Shown here: positions 13,901 through 26,790 of the stretch, one piece after another
Position numbering within the stretch: the stretch's first letter is position 1
How the letters are laid out: every line of letters begins with the position of its first letter
NCBI GenBank assembly: GCA_023634235.1
Contig: JAMKCF010000007.1
Location: forward strand, 20,218,592-20,282,591
From: Pisaster brevispinus
Lineage: Eukaryota; Echinodermata; Asteroidea; Forcipulatida; Asteriidae
Direction of reading: 5' to 3'
DNA: 64,000 nt
The notes under the pieces: generated by a model
Databases searched by the model: none
What the model was told of the DNA's origin: nothing
Seen by the model: only the letters and a program-made list of their open reading frames with translations
Program-made: the position numbers and the translations under genes

Positions 13901-16900
13901 ATGAGCAAGTGACAACTTGTGCAAACCTAAACAATGAGTTTTCTGTCTGAAATTTTGTATCTGTGTACTTTTAGCACTTCCTTTGCAAATCCAAGACATC
14001 ACTAACTGTTTATAAGAATTGTGTATACAAACACTTCCATTCCGTTGTCAGGTTGTTTATTGATATTGCAATGTGATACCTTGAAGACACTTCTGATATG
14101 TTTCAGTTACCAAGAGTTCAGTGTCAAGCCGATAACAGAAAGTCAAATAAAATTGGCATCTAATCTTAACATTCAGGTGGTCTGTGTAAGAAGGTCATGG
14201 TAACTTATGGCTCGAGAGTTTCGCAACTCCTGCCAAGCGTAGTTGGGAACCCTTCCATACAACATTATTAAATAATAATAAACAAACTAATTGAAGTCAG
14301 AACCAATTCACTTGGAAATCCCTAATAACACATGGAAGCCATGAACTGTTCTCCATGCATCCCATCATTCCTCCCCCTTTTTGATATTAGTATATTAAAT
14401 TTCATCTACGAAGTTGCTGATTTTGCCAATTATCTTTGCGCTCCACTGATGGATGACTAATTAAATTTTGATGTACCAGTTTGTCGGCTTGCCATCCACT
14501 ATTTCATCACATCTATGATCATGAGTAAACTCCCTTGCCAATGCGTGTATGCAAGTAGAGTCACGTACTCTTGGGAAAAGAACAGCATATATAGCCCTGG
14601 CCGATAGACCAGAAATTTTGTTTTTATAACCACACAGCTTTATAAACAGTGAATCCCCAAGAACTTGGTACAACGCTTTGATTTCCCATAAACATACAAC
14701 ATTGATTGTAAAATTGTTTGAAGGGGCAAAAATAAACTTGCAAATTTGTTTGCTATGGAAAGAAAGGTATGGCAATATAGGCACTTCAACATGGAAATTG
14801 GAAAACATACCTTTCTCTTTATGAAAATCAAAGGTTTATATTTTGTGATTTAACATTCATAACTATTTTGTTTAGTAAATCCCCACAAAGTTTGTTTAAG
14901 ATTGGTAGGAGCATACTAATTTTTAATTTCCAAGAACTGATGACATGAAACAAAATGTAGCGATACAAAATGTACAATACATGTAAGTGTTGAATAAAAA
15001 CTCTTCAAATGCTAAAACATTGTACATGTACTGTATATGCCAAACCCCAAAGCAAAAAATAGTGCTTCCAGGTGCTACACAGGCCATCAAAATAAAAAAC
15101 AAATTTTGCATTCCAATTCCACTGCATGTAGGCCCCAGAGACCTATGACCTAAGGGGGCGGGGCAACTTCCCTCCCAAATTTGGGCAACGCAGTGGGGAA
15201 AATTCAGGCACATCAAATGAATAAACATTGGACAGAGACAAGCAAAAAACACTTTTTACCGGCATTAAAAATTGGTACTTTTTTTTGTATCTGTGTACAG
15301 TTTTGGTCAAATCAATCCATCTGCCCCCCTTAACCAAAGCATCCCCATAATGCCCATGACCAACAAAGCGCTTCTACTGCTACTACATGTACACTGTACG
15401 TGGCATTACATCACAGCTTTGTGGACACTAACATCAGAAATCAGGGTTTGTTCTTCCCTTTAAGTGATTAATCACTGGGATCATGTAGCTTGTTGTTCAC
15501 TAGTTTGTCACGCTTTTCAACACAAACTAGCTAACCTGCCACTTGAAGATAATTTTTAAAACTTTTAATTTAAACTTGTATTTGGCCAGTGGACAATTGC
15601 TAACTATTTGACATGAGGATGACGCCTTATTACAAATAGTTTCGGAACGTCCTCTTTTAGTTGGGTCGGTTATGTCAGTTGCCATATTATGCCTCCAGAC
15701 TATCCATTGTGTAGCATGCACAGGCATGCACTTATTGTACTGCGCTTCAATTCTTTCATACTAAGAGGCACAAAGGGTACTGGAATTCATGCTCCAAATC
15801 GCCCCTTTACTGGGTATTATTGAGTTATTTCCTGATTCCAGACCTTTGTCCTTTTGTTGTACTAACAAAGATTATGAGAAATTGATAGTCTGCTACCATT
15901 GTTTCTCATTGTGTTTGGCATATGGTAGGCAAGTCTGAGATTCCAGCACCATGACCAATTATCGGTTGTGGCTTAAGGCCAAGGTTTGGCATATTCACCG
16001 TAAAAACATTCCATAATTTCTCAAAGAGAACAAAACATTTTGGTGCATTTTATGAGAACATTCGTTGTCTTTACTTTGTCTTGTCAGGGTTTAATTTTTA
16101 CAATGATATTCTCAAAAACAGACCAAAAATGTTTGGTATTTCTGAAAAATTCTTTAAAATAACAGCGCGAAGAGGCATGGTTAAAAAAAAATTAATACTG
16201 TCATGAAGTGGTTAATGGAGAATGCTCAACATTCTCTTGGAACAAACTTCTTGTTTCATCAGCTGGGAATAAAAAAAATTTTGCAAAAATGTTATTTGAT
16301 CATGTGCCTTCTCCTTTGACAGATCAAAAGCATAATGTCTGACACCAAGACTTGGTGCTCAATGAATTCAACTTGAAGTACATGTAGGTCAGGTCAGTGA
16401 CCTCATGGAGTAAAACCCAGACACATAAGACTTGCATAAAACAAGTGTCCCAACATCAACACAGACAATTTCAAGTGTTTTGTTTAAAGATTAATCAATG
16501 TCACAGCATATGAGTTCAGGTCAATGCCATGACTGATCCATCAAGGAGGGAGAAACCTATGAGTTTATGAAGGCAGGGATCAATATTCAAAGACTCTTGG
16601 TATGTGCTTGTACATTATGAGGTATGTCTTCATGATTGCCTATCGGCAAATACCTACTGAGAACACAGTGCAAACAATCGTTGAGAAAAGGACCATCATG
16701 GCAAAACTGTATGAAATGAATACAAGGGAAACCATGCCCCCCTATGCCCATCTGCCAAGATCCTTGTACAATACTTGCTTTCTAGGAAGCCTACTTTTTA
16801 AGATTCTTATTAAAGGAGACATTGCTGAACTAACTCTGCTCCAGAAACTATGAGTACGATATTATTTCAACCGCTGGTCATTATAATCACAGTAAATCAA

Positions 16901-17689
16901 TCACTCAAAAAGCATATCACCAGCCTTTGGGAATACAGAACCCATCAGCTGGACAATTTTACACGAGAAACTAATCAAAGACAAGGGTAGCCTTTCCTTT
17001 AAACAGGTCCCCATTTACTCTTCAATAGAGAGAGTGGTTTTATTAGTACAGTGTATCTTTTTGAAAGGCACGTGCAGGCCAGTCCCTTCTATGTGAGACA
17101 TGGTCCAAAGTGATAACCACTCGACCTAATTTCATATGAAAATTACTGACGCAGATAAAATTTTACTCCGCCAATGTTTTCTGCATAGATTACTTTCTGG
17201 GTTACCTGCAAGACTTTCATTTGTGTGTGTATACACCTCAAATAAATATTGCTTTTAAAAATTGCTTGATATCTCCAAAGGATTTTGTTTGGGCAACCAA
17301 ATTTGCCTTAACAAAATTTTCTGCTCGGAGGACTGCAGCTTTGAAACCTTATTTTATTATTATTCATTTTCAATTTTTTATTTTTCAATATTAAATGGTC
17401 TCACTTCCACAATTTAATTTCCAAAGCCATGCATTTTCAGTAAATTCTTAAAAGGGTTAAAAGTAAATGTGGATTTCTGTATAGCTGCAGACAGAAAGTG
17501 AAAATAAGTTTTGTTGTAACTTTTGTTGGGTCATGGTAATTAAGTTATTTAATTTAATTTATGAAGTAATTGCACTGAGTATAAAGAATACTGATTTTTG
17601 TTTTAACCCTACACCAATGTGTAATAAGTACTCTATATTAAGTGCTTTTCAGATTCCTGCAGAAAACAATCCACAAGCATACAGCTTTT
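10986..17689. other. No gene recognised; one 115-codon minus frame
   Basis: Presumed intron DNA. The only notable frame is minus 14461-14808, whose C-terminal half (GLSARAIYAVLFPR) has a protein-like composition but no family I can name and no clear splice sites. The segments 12390-12560 and 12830-12960 are less AT-biased and could be regulatory. Confidence 0.4.
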
Positions 17690-17750
17690 GGGGGATTTGA
17701 GCCCACTACCCCCGCCATTCTGGAGCAAATGTCTTACCATAAGACCATAG
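17690..17750 (-). repeat. tRNA-derived SINE fragment
   Basis: On the minus strand a box-B match GGGCTCAAATCCCCC (17690-17704) follows a box-A-like TATGGTAAGACA (17730-17741) at tRNA-like spacing. The fold is too degenerate for a functional tRNA, so I read it as a short SINE head. Confidence 0.5.
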
Positions 17751-20103
17751 AGTGTGCCTGGAGAAGCGGGTACTGCAACAATTTAATAGATGAAATAACT
17801 GCATCAGGAACGATGAGTATACAGCTTAAGACATTTGATGTTTTGTCTTGCAAAGATCCAAACAACTTCTTATGGTGATTTTCAACAGGATTTCAAAAGC
17901 TGTATGGGCACCCTTTAAATGATTGAATTTTCATCAAGCAGACATTTAACACTAATAGGTTGCTTTTTTGTATGACCCTCTACATGGGGCCTAGTTCAAC
18001 TGGAGACACAAAATAGACCTCTTACTGCCAAAATACAATACAAGTACCAAAGTGTGACTGCACATTCATTTTGTTCATGACAAACACACAACTCTTTGTA
18101 ACTTTTGAATGTATCAGCATTTGTAAATTTCACAGCATATGAATCATGCTTGGTAAATAAATGCACATTCATGCAAAAATGTAAATTCTTTTATGTTTGC
18201 ACATTTCCATAGGTTTTATAGCATTCAGTAGCAGCAGATGGCCCGCTCTGACATTACTTTGACTGTAATGGTCATGTACATATATCAACGTGTACAAACA
18301 TAATTACACTCAAAGTAGTAACAGTTTGCAGCTTTTTTCTTTCATGCATGACCTACTTGAATTTTTAACAGCCTTAGGTATTGAGTAATGCTCACCAATC
18401 TCTGGCATAACTTGAGATCAAACAGTCATCAACTCAATCAAATGTGCCTGAGCACTAACAACATGTGTACCAACTAGGGATTGATCAATAGTACAATTAA
18501 ATCAGTTTTAAGCTCTTTATAATCACAGTTCTGGAAATGATTACAAGCTACATGTATACTGTAAAGCCTGGTTACTATGCCGCACAAATTTCTGTGAAAT
18601 TGACAATCGAAACAAAGCAGTGGCCTTTGGGCAGTAGAATGAATCTTCAAGCCCTGTCTTATGATACTGATTTCCATTCAGGTGAAGGTCATACATTTAA
18701 GGATATCAAGACACCAGTAAGTTTGCTAAGAGTAGAGTCCATGAAAAAACAACCTCTCACATGACTTTTATAGAATTTAGGTCAGTTAACGACGTCTCTG
18801 TTCCAGTAATTAAATTTTTTAATCCCTTAAAATTTCATTATGATTGATTTTCTGTACATGTTTGCCCCAATTTTGTTTAAAATCTTAGCTGGCTAAGAGC
18901 ATGACCACAAGGCCAAGAGAAATTAATACAAGTCCAAAAGCAATACTTAAGTCAGACAATAAAATACAAAGCCAGCTTTTACAATCAGCACAGTTGGAGT
19001 CACTCAAAGTTGAGTTCCTGCATATAGACAAACAAATTATTAAATCATCTTGGGAGCTCAAGATTAACTCCTTTTCAAGACTGGGTGGTATACATTGTAA
19101 CTTATTTCATGAATCATATTTGGTTTTCTTAGTTTTCCAGGAAACATACATGTATGCATGATTTACCTGTGTTAAATGGGACAATGTGATAATTATAAGT
19201 TTTTACCAGAATCACAACTCTATTAATTTTGAAGTGTTATAAAGCTAAAAATGATCAGCACCTTAATCTTTTGGAACTTACAGACTGAAAACCATGCTTC
19301 ATGAATTTTGACAACATTTAGTGTACATAACAATTACTATGACAATCGGTGTAAGTTTACGAACAGAAAAGCAACAGGTTGAGACAAAATAACTATCCAA
19401 CAATGCCTTGCTCTCAAGTCTTTTTGTACATTTAGTGAAGCATGGCAGTGTGAGAACTGGTAGGTGGTGGCCAGTTATAAGCATAGTGTGTCAGATTGCA
19501 GACCCCTTAGGGTGATCCCTCTCCTGCTGCTTCACATGTTGTATGGTAAACTTGGGTGTGATCCCTGGTTATAACTTATATGGCAGTTACAGGTTGAATG
19601 GCTTCTAACTAGCACCCCGAACATAGATATCAACAAAATAGGGAGACCGCCAACATTAAATTTACACAGTCAGTTTACCTTATGGTTTATTAATTGACAC
19701 TTCACAAAAAGTAATAAATGTTTGAAGTACAATTGTTTCCATTGAATTAATTTATTTTATTTATAATGGTAATCATCTCTTTCCCTCTTTCTCACAGTGT
19801 AACTTGCAAGTAGGCTAATCAATAAGCTTGTTTCAACATTATTGGAATAATTAATTAGTTGTAAATCTGACCACCATTTAATTTATTGGAATTGGTGGTT
19901 GCTGCACAGTTACTTTCTATACATGTAACTCCCATTTAATTCTGATTTGCTGCAGAATCATTCATACAGTACAAATAAATTGAGAATTAGAACTGAATAA
20001 TCAATGAGATGGAAAGTTAAGAAACCTTTTAAAGCCTAGACTTCTCACCAATAATTGTATACAACTACAATTGTGTAGTTGGTTGTAGCATATGTGTAGT
20101 GTG
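17751..20103. other. No feature recognised
   Basis: AT-rich presumed intron DNA. The overlapping frames at 18474-18764 on opposite strands look like chance. Confidence 0.5.
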
Positions 20104-20340
20104 TCATGGCAAAGCAGTAGAGCATCAAACTCAACTTCTGATGGCGGAATCAAAGTGTCCGTTCCAATCCCGGTTGTGACACTTGTGTTCTTGGCCAAGA
20201 AAACTATAATTGCTCTCATCACCCAGGAGTTAATGGGTACCACCAGAGGTAGAGACTGTTGATGTGAATCATTAGCAACATATGTGCGAATTTTGCTGCC
20301 TTTGCTGCATACTCCAAAGGAGCTGAGACAGTTTCAGGGA
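20104..20340 (+). repeat. tRNA-derived SINE copy
   Basis: Box-A-like CATGGCAAAGCAGTAGAGC starts at 20105 and box-B-like GTTCCAATCCC is at 20161-20171. The downstream body includes TTGTGTTCTTGGCCAAGA and a CACCCAGGAGTTAATGGGTA tail, matching the order of the copy at 1524-2312. An AAT microsatellite follows at about 20410-20432. Confidence 0.65.
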
Positions 20341-22299
20341 TGCTTAAGTCCCATTGATAGTAATAGTGACAAGGCACTTTGATGAAATATTTTAAAATAA
20401 TAGAAGCAAAAAAATAATAATAATAATAATACCGATTTTAGTAGTGTCTATAGTTTTCCAATATGGAATTATGGTACAGTACATGAAGTACAGACTTGGA
20501 TAAGTACAAGAATTTTAATTTCTTTTGATTTGCTTTTATGTTCTTGTGGAAGCATGCAGGTCAGCATATATGTAAGTAAAAAAATAACACCATGTAATTT
20601 AAGATGTACAAAGAAGTGTTCCTGTTCTGGCTTACAAACTCTTCTTCTTGTAATGTAACACCCTTGGCAAGCTATCCTACATCCTTTGCCTACTTATGTC
20701 AATATAATCACATTCTACAGGTACAGGGGGCTTCCTGGTGCTGTTTTTACACCAGTGGCCAACATATACACAAGGAACCATTACTACAATCATTGTGACA
20801 TAAATTGGCAGACACTTGTGAAGACTGCATACCCTCTAGGCTTTACTTGTAAATGGGTTTGTGTTCAATTCTTTTACAAATACAGTATGTAGCTTGTTCT
20901 TTTCTCATTGACACAGTCAGTAAACAAGTATTGTAAGTATGTACATGTATAATAAAGTTTTATTGAGTGGGTGATGAGGTAAGAATACAAATTTACATAC
21001 AATAAAAAATACAGCAAATCCCTGTTAATAGAACTTTTCTAGAGGAAAAAACCTATGAAACCTTTTTTACACTTTGCTTCAATTATCTCTGTCATTTATC
21101 TGAAGTGCTACCTAATAAAGGTTGACATAGTTCACATCAACTGGTATGTTTCATAGTTCATGCGTAGAGGATAAATGTGGTCTAAAAATAAGAGCTGGGT
21201 CAAAGCTGCCTGCAAAGGTAACACATTTTTCCAGCCAGACAACCTCATCCTAGATTTGCTACAATGCACAGGGCCTTTACTCATAATTAACAAGTAATCA
21301 AACAAAGACATGGGTCTTTCTTTATGAACCAGTGGAGAGTGGTAAACATGGTTTGTCAGTTAACAGCATTTCACAGTTTGCAGCAGTCCTCTAATGAAGG
21401 TTTTGTGTGTGAGTGGATAATAGGATAGGGACAAACCTGTGACTGTGTTATGTGCAAATTGAATCATGTACAATGGAACAAACAAGTACATGTAATGTAC
21501 ATTACACCCATCATACAATGCAGCGCAGAGGGGACCCAATTATTGTAAAGTGATGTGAATGAACATGTTCGATAAGACCTGCTAAATTGTAGATTGAAAG
21601 TTTTCCTCAAAACTGGGGCATGTTCAGAATCACTTGAGCTCGGATTTTCTAGACTGGTGTTTTGCAAGGAATAAATAAGATCACATTTTTATTTAACTGT
21701 GGTTTTTTGTATCCTTAAAAGCCTTGAACCATCTTCATGTTAAAGTAGGCCCCCATGTAAAATTTTATACAAATTGACTAGTTCAGTCTGTGGGTTTATT
21801 TTCCTGTGTATTTCATGGTGCCTTTGTTTACAAAAATGGGCAATATGAATAAGTGGGTTGAAAAGAATGAGTCCTATTTGCATTCAGAGACTTTTCATTG
21901 AATCTGTTATCATTTTAGATGAAACATGTGTAATCTCATAACCTTCAATACACATTCATGTGAACATACCTTGTTCACATTATAACCTCTTCAAATGTGT
22001 AGACTAGTTTGTGCATTCTAAGCCACAGGTAAGCGATATCTGATGACAGATTGATCAAGAAGTCAAAGTAACCCACACACAAACACAATTTCACTGAATT
22101 CTTACATGTATACCATGCTTATTATTTTACAGAATTTTCTTCTCAATAATTTGAAACTGTTCAAACCAGAGACACATATATTACGAAAAACAGGGAATTA
22201 CTGTTTATTCCCATGACCATCAAACCAAGTGTAACTAAATCCATATTAAAAATATTCATGGCTTTTTAATATTAAACACTTTCATAGGGAGGGCACTTT
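20341..22299. other. No gene recognised
   Basis: AT-rich presumed intron DNA with an AAT microsatellite near its start. Nothing else stands out. Confidence 0.5.
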
Positions 22300-23179
22300 A
22301 GCCCTTTTCACACGAGAAAAAAACAAAAAACATTCCTTGCGACGAATTTAACGAGCGCTGAATCATCCCACGCCTGACCGCTTTCGCAAGCTTTCACACG
22401 ACACCAAGTAAAAATGTGACCACGTTCCATGAGACGAGAGTACAGACTTAGCTGGTTACCACTGAACTATAGAGTTTTTGTTCTTAAACAGCGCTAGTAC
22501 CAGTTAAATGATGACATATGTCGCGTGTGCACAGTGTGTCGGTTTCGGTAAAAAATTAACCATGTAAACATTCTTCAAAATGGCTGACACTCACGAAGAC
22601 GTTGGGGAGTCCATTCATAACACTATGCCCGTAATATCCTCCAAAAAATGACCAGCGAAGACATCAACCAAAGATAAGAGTAAGAAGGCCAAGAAATCTT
22701 GGTGCTACGAGGAAACGATTGCCTTGATAAACATTATGGAGAAGGAAACCACCCAATCTAAAATGGATGGTTTGACCCAAAACGGCCATGTTTGGCGGGA
22801 AATCGCGGACGAGGTGGCAAATGGTCGCAACGGTGACCGGTGCCCGGTAACGGTGTGTAAACACACAAAGGTCGGCTCGCGAAGGTTCTTCACGCATGCG
22901 TGTAAATACTGCTTTCGCGAGGATTGTCGGTCAATAAACAACGGATCGTTTCACACGAAGGTTTGACTAGATTCCTTGCGAAAAATTACGCTAGCGTAAG
23001 ATTTTGTCGGAAGTCGGGACCTACTACAAAATTTCGCAAGGTTTGCGAAAATTTCGCAAGGAATGTAGGCGATGTAAAATATTACTGTCCTTTCACACGA
23101 AGCCCAAATTGTAATTTTTTACAAATTTTTTTTAAATTTCGCAAAGAATGTTCGATTGTACCGTCATGTGAAAAGGGCT
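22300..23179 (+). mobile_element. 880-bp PIF/Harbinger-like DNA transposon remnant
   Basis: The left end AGCCCTTTTCACACGA is matched by the inverted right end AGCCCTTTTCACATGACG, and both ends are flanked by TTT (22297-22299 and 23180-23182), a 3-bp duplication. The interior is clearly GC-richer than its surroundings, with sub-terminal repeats of TTTCGCAAGGAATG and TTGCGAAAA type. It carries a decayed gene for a Myb/SANT-like protein (22580-22966), the accessory protein typical of Harbinger elements. No DDE nuclease gene is present, so the copy is non-autonomous. Confidence 0.8.
22580..22966 (+). pseudogene. Decayed Myb/SANT-like gene of a Harbinger-type transposon
   Basis: The frame opens with ATG (MADTHEDVGESIH) at 22580, meets an in-frame TGA at 22649, and continues in the same frame with a lysine-rich stretch. 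It then shows the Myb/SANT-like signature: KSWCYEETIALINIMEK, a spacer, then GHVWREIADEV. In Harbinger elements this protein binds DNA and helps the transposase into the nucleus. The stop probably arose from a CGA by CpG decay, an inference. Downstream the frame loses similarity within the sub-terminal repeats. It contrasts in GC content with the surrounding intron, as expected for an insertion. Confidence 0.75.
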
Positions 23180-25095
23180 TTTGAATCTTAAGTTGTTGTT
23201 TACTGCAAAAGCTCTAAAGACCACAATGCCATGAAGCAGAACTCCAGTAATGGTGCAGAGCCACCATACTGTCAATGAATACTTGATGAGTTTAACGAGC
23301 ATTCATCATTGCAGTGTTTGTTTTAAGTTATTCACTCTTTGTTCATTTGTGCATCAATACTGAATAAAGGTCTGAAAATAAACCTACAATACATTGCTGC
23401 ATGAATATTTAACACAGTTGTACTTGAAATTTGTGTAGGTTATTAAATCAGGATGCCCCAGTTTCGCGACTACCTTCAACAAAAGATGAAAGTTGAGTTT
23501 TTTTAAGAATTAGTCCCACAAAAAATGTAAAAACTTAAATGGATTCAAGTGTAAATGTAATTTGTCCATTGAAAACTTAGGAAGAGGTTTTGGAGAATGT
23601 TTCAAATCCAACACATGCCTGTTTAGTGTAATTCAGTTATGGGCGGTTAAAGTCACGATCTGTTTGAACCTTTTCAGCTCCAACACTGAAAATGCAACAG
23701 AAAAATTCCTCCTGTCTGCAATCATCAAAGCATGACTTTATTCTATGGAATATAATATCCCAAGGTTGTTTGCACAAAACATGTGTACACCCATCAGCTG
23801 AGTGGTTTGGTACCCTGCTATTAACACTGAAGTCTACAGACAACAATATTCTTAAAGAGAAACATACAAACAAGCAACATTTTTAAAAGTGGATTTCAGA
23901 TAACCTAGTGAAATGATGTACAAAAAGAGAAAACACAAATGTTTCCTTTTGCCAAGTACTTAGGTAAAATGTTTATGTGTTGACTTAACTTTAAATGCTT
24001 TTGTTTACTTAGAGTTTGTATCTTTACATTTAGGGGGAGTTTTCACTGTCATCTTAAATGTGGATTTCTGTTCAGAATGTCCAAAAGCAAATTAAAGCAA
24101 TGGACAGCAAGTCTTAAAAAGTCAATTTCTCACAAATGTACTCTATAGGATGTAACCGGCCACAAATTGAGGAATCAGGTTTCACCTGTTAAGAGTTTAA
24201 ACAGCTTGTGATTTTTCAACGAGTTTCCTAGCAACATACAATACACTACAAGGAGGAAAGGAATTCCTGTAGAGTCCTGTAAAACTTGCCTCACGAGCTC
24301 CCGCAACACATCCAATGCTTTAACTGTGGCCTACAATTTACAACCACGCACTAAACTCACTCGGAGACAAATATACAGAAATATCTACTTGATAAACATT
24401 CAGCCATGTTGTTGCCCCAGATAAGACTGAATAATACATGCTCTGATGTAATTACAGCGGTGCTGTTAAAGAATTAGTCCATATTTCATGAGAGTTTATA
24501 CAGTGCATGTAATACCCTTGTGCAACATGTGAAAGTACTATCCGATGTACAAGTGCTATAACCGAGTGGTTTAAAAGTCACAGGATGTACAATGTAGGCT
24601 GTGAATGTAAATCTTCTCCAAAAAGGAAATAACCACACTTTTACTTACTATAAAGCCTGAATAATGAGCCATTCTGTGATAGCTGTGATGCAAAATAACG
24701 GAAGGAAAGTAAACAAAAGCAGGACTAGAACAAGAGACCTTTGGATTACAATACAATACATGCTCATCACCTCGAAGATGCCGATCAATTATCAACAATA
24801 ATTATGGTATGAACATTCAAAAGCCATGACAACCAATGCCTTTTGTTGACAACATTACCATGTGGACATAGAAATTGCCTGCCAATACCATTACTTTGAT
24901 AACTCCATTTCAGGGCCAACACCTCCACAGATGTAAATAAGGGAGATGTGTGTACATGTAAAGTTTCAACTGATGTTCATAAAAATGTGCTGACCAAGAT
25001 ATAAATGTACAAGCAAAGAATATTATTAAATTTTACAAATAAAAATAATCATGTGTGTCTTCCAACCTCTCCTCAAAAAAAAATCACACACATTG
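23180..25095. other. No feature recognised
   Basis: AT-rich presumed intron DNA with only short chance frames. Confidence 0.5.
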
Positions 25096-25285
25096 GCCAG
25101 AATGTGCCACGTTCATTCACAGTCCGGTCATTAAGGTCTTTCCCCTCATGTTTAATTCATGACAACGAGAAAAGATTAGAAACGCCGCTTCCGGCACCAA
25201 GAAGAGGAAAATACAGCTGTCAAATTGAATTGCATAATTCCTGCAACTGGCTGACGTCACCTGGGCAAGTTGAATGAAAATAAAC
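25096..25285. promoter_or_regulatory. Candidate intronic enhancer
   Basis: A GC-richer block has ordered binding-site-like words: TTTAATTCATGACA, CAGCTGTCAAATTG, ATTGCATAATTCC, and TGACGTCA close to CACCTGGGCAAG. Open frames on both strands cross it but neither has splice support. Inferred from motif content; conservation unknown. Confidence 0.3.
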
Positions 25286-26408
25286 GACCGTAAGGGATAA
25301 CAGCACCTTAGGGGAATAGACAAATTATAAATTGGTCCATCTATGACTTCTGATTGAATGAGAAAGAGGCTTACGTACTTGCATTTTGCTATTGAATGAT
25401 GACACAAAATATCTCAATGTTTATGGATGGCAGGGGTACATTGTTGGTTCCCTCAAAAACATGATTGATATCAATATGTTAAGATTGACGAGTAAGATGT
25501 TTAAACAAAATTCTCAAATATGTTAGAAATTTCCAAACTAATCAAATCCAGTAGGTAAAATGCCACACAAATAGAATGACTGCTTTTGTTTTAGGATATT
25601 ATTTAATTTTTTTTATTCTTGCAACCCTCACTGTGAAATGGCTTGTTTTTTAAACAGGTTGTTTTCAAATAAGGGATTTGTCTGTACATTTGCTACCCCC
25701 CCCCCTAATATAGTTTTGGTTTTTTTAAGTATAAAAACAGCCACATTTTTTTCATGATTTTGTTTAGGTAAACATGCATACATGTACATGAATCCTTGCA
25801 TGCAACATAAATGTCTCGTGATCAAACTTACAAGTTAGGCTCATATATGTTTATATAAGTCACAAAGTAAAGAGGAAAAGATGGCTGGAAAATATCCTGA
25901 AAGAAATGATCTTGGGAAACGTGAGCAACCTCTGTCAGCCTGGTCAGGAAGAGATAAAAGCAGCAAAATAAAAAAAGGAAACAATAAGATATTGATTACA
26001 TTCTACAAACATGATACTGCCACTACAGCTTCCAGCTTGGTCTCAGGATTAAGGAAAAAATTCTAACCAAATTTCTAGAATTTGGAACTTTGATAAGACA
26101 TTTCCTATGTGAAATTGTTTCCATTACCTTTATTTCAAGGTGGAATTAAAAAAAAAATCTTCACTTGGAGATAGGCATGAGATAGCGTAGGACTCATTAA
26201 CAACAGAGAACAATACTTTGTATATGACTGCCCATGGCTTAGAGTTATTTATGAAAGCTCATCAAATGTTTATATAAAATTCCTATCAAAAGCATAAAAG
26301 GCTGCTCAAAACAAACTTCTCAATAGTACATGTTTGCCAGATGATGTTTACCAATTCCACAAAGCTGAGGAGCAAAGACCAGTGTCAATCAAGCAAGAAA
26401 ATACAAAT

Positions 26409-26790
26409 TTAAGATCTCATCAAAATCCAAGCAACTCTTCGGTTTTCCAATAATGAACAACGATGAACCATAAGGAGTACAAGAAGAAAGAAGATGATGA
26501 TGATGACGTCAGCAACCACTATCCCTACTCCAACCATGTGATAAATGCGACCCTCGTGACAGGTTCCTTGTCTTCCTGGAGGGTATCGTGTTGGCTCATT
26601 TCCTCCAAGGTACAAAGTTCAATGGTGTAACACTTAGATGTTGGTCTGCTGAGGCTGGCAGCTTCAAGTCCTCCCCGTGGTTGTGCACACACATTAGGCA
26701 GGTGCTCTGGGTGAGAACCAATAGCTTCTTCCTGCTGGGTGATAAGGCGGCATTTATTACCTATACATGTCTACTCTATGCCTCATCAAA
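26409..26790 (-). other. GC-richer segment with two competing minus-strand frames
   Basis: One minus frame (26615 to 26409) encodes a Cys-containing stretch, then a run of about 20 hydrophobic residues (VGVGIVVADVIIIIFFLLVL) ending in a basic HRC...ENRR flank, the pattern of a single transmembrane segment. A different minus frame is open from about 26780 to 26520 for some 80 codons without an early ATG. The segment also carries a perfect CRE (TGACGTCA) near 26504 and a GATA-like TGATAAG near 26740. I cannot tell exon from enhancer, and no gene is named. Confidence 0.3.
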
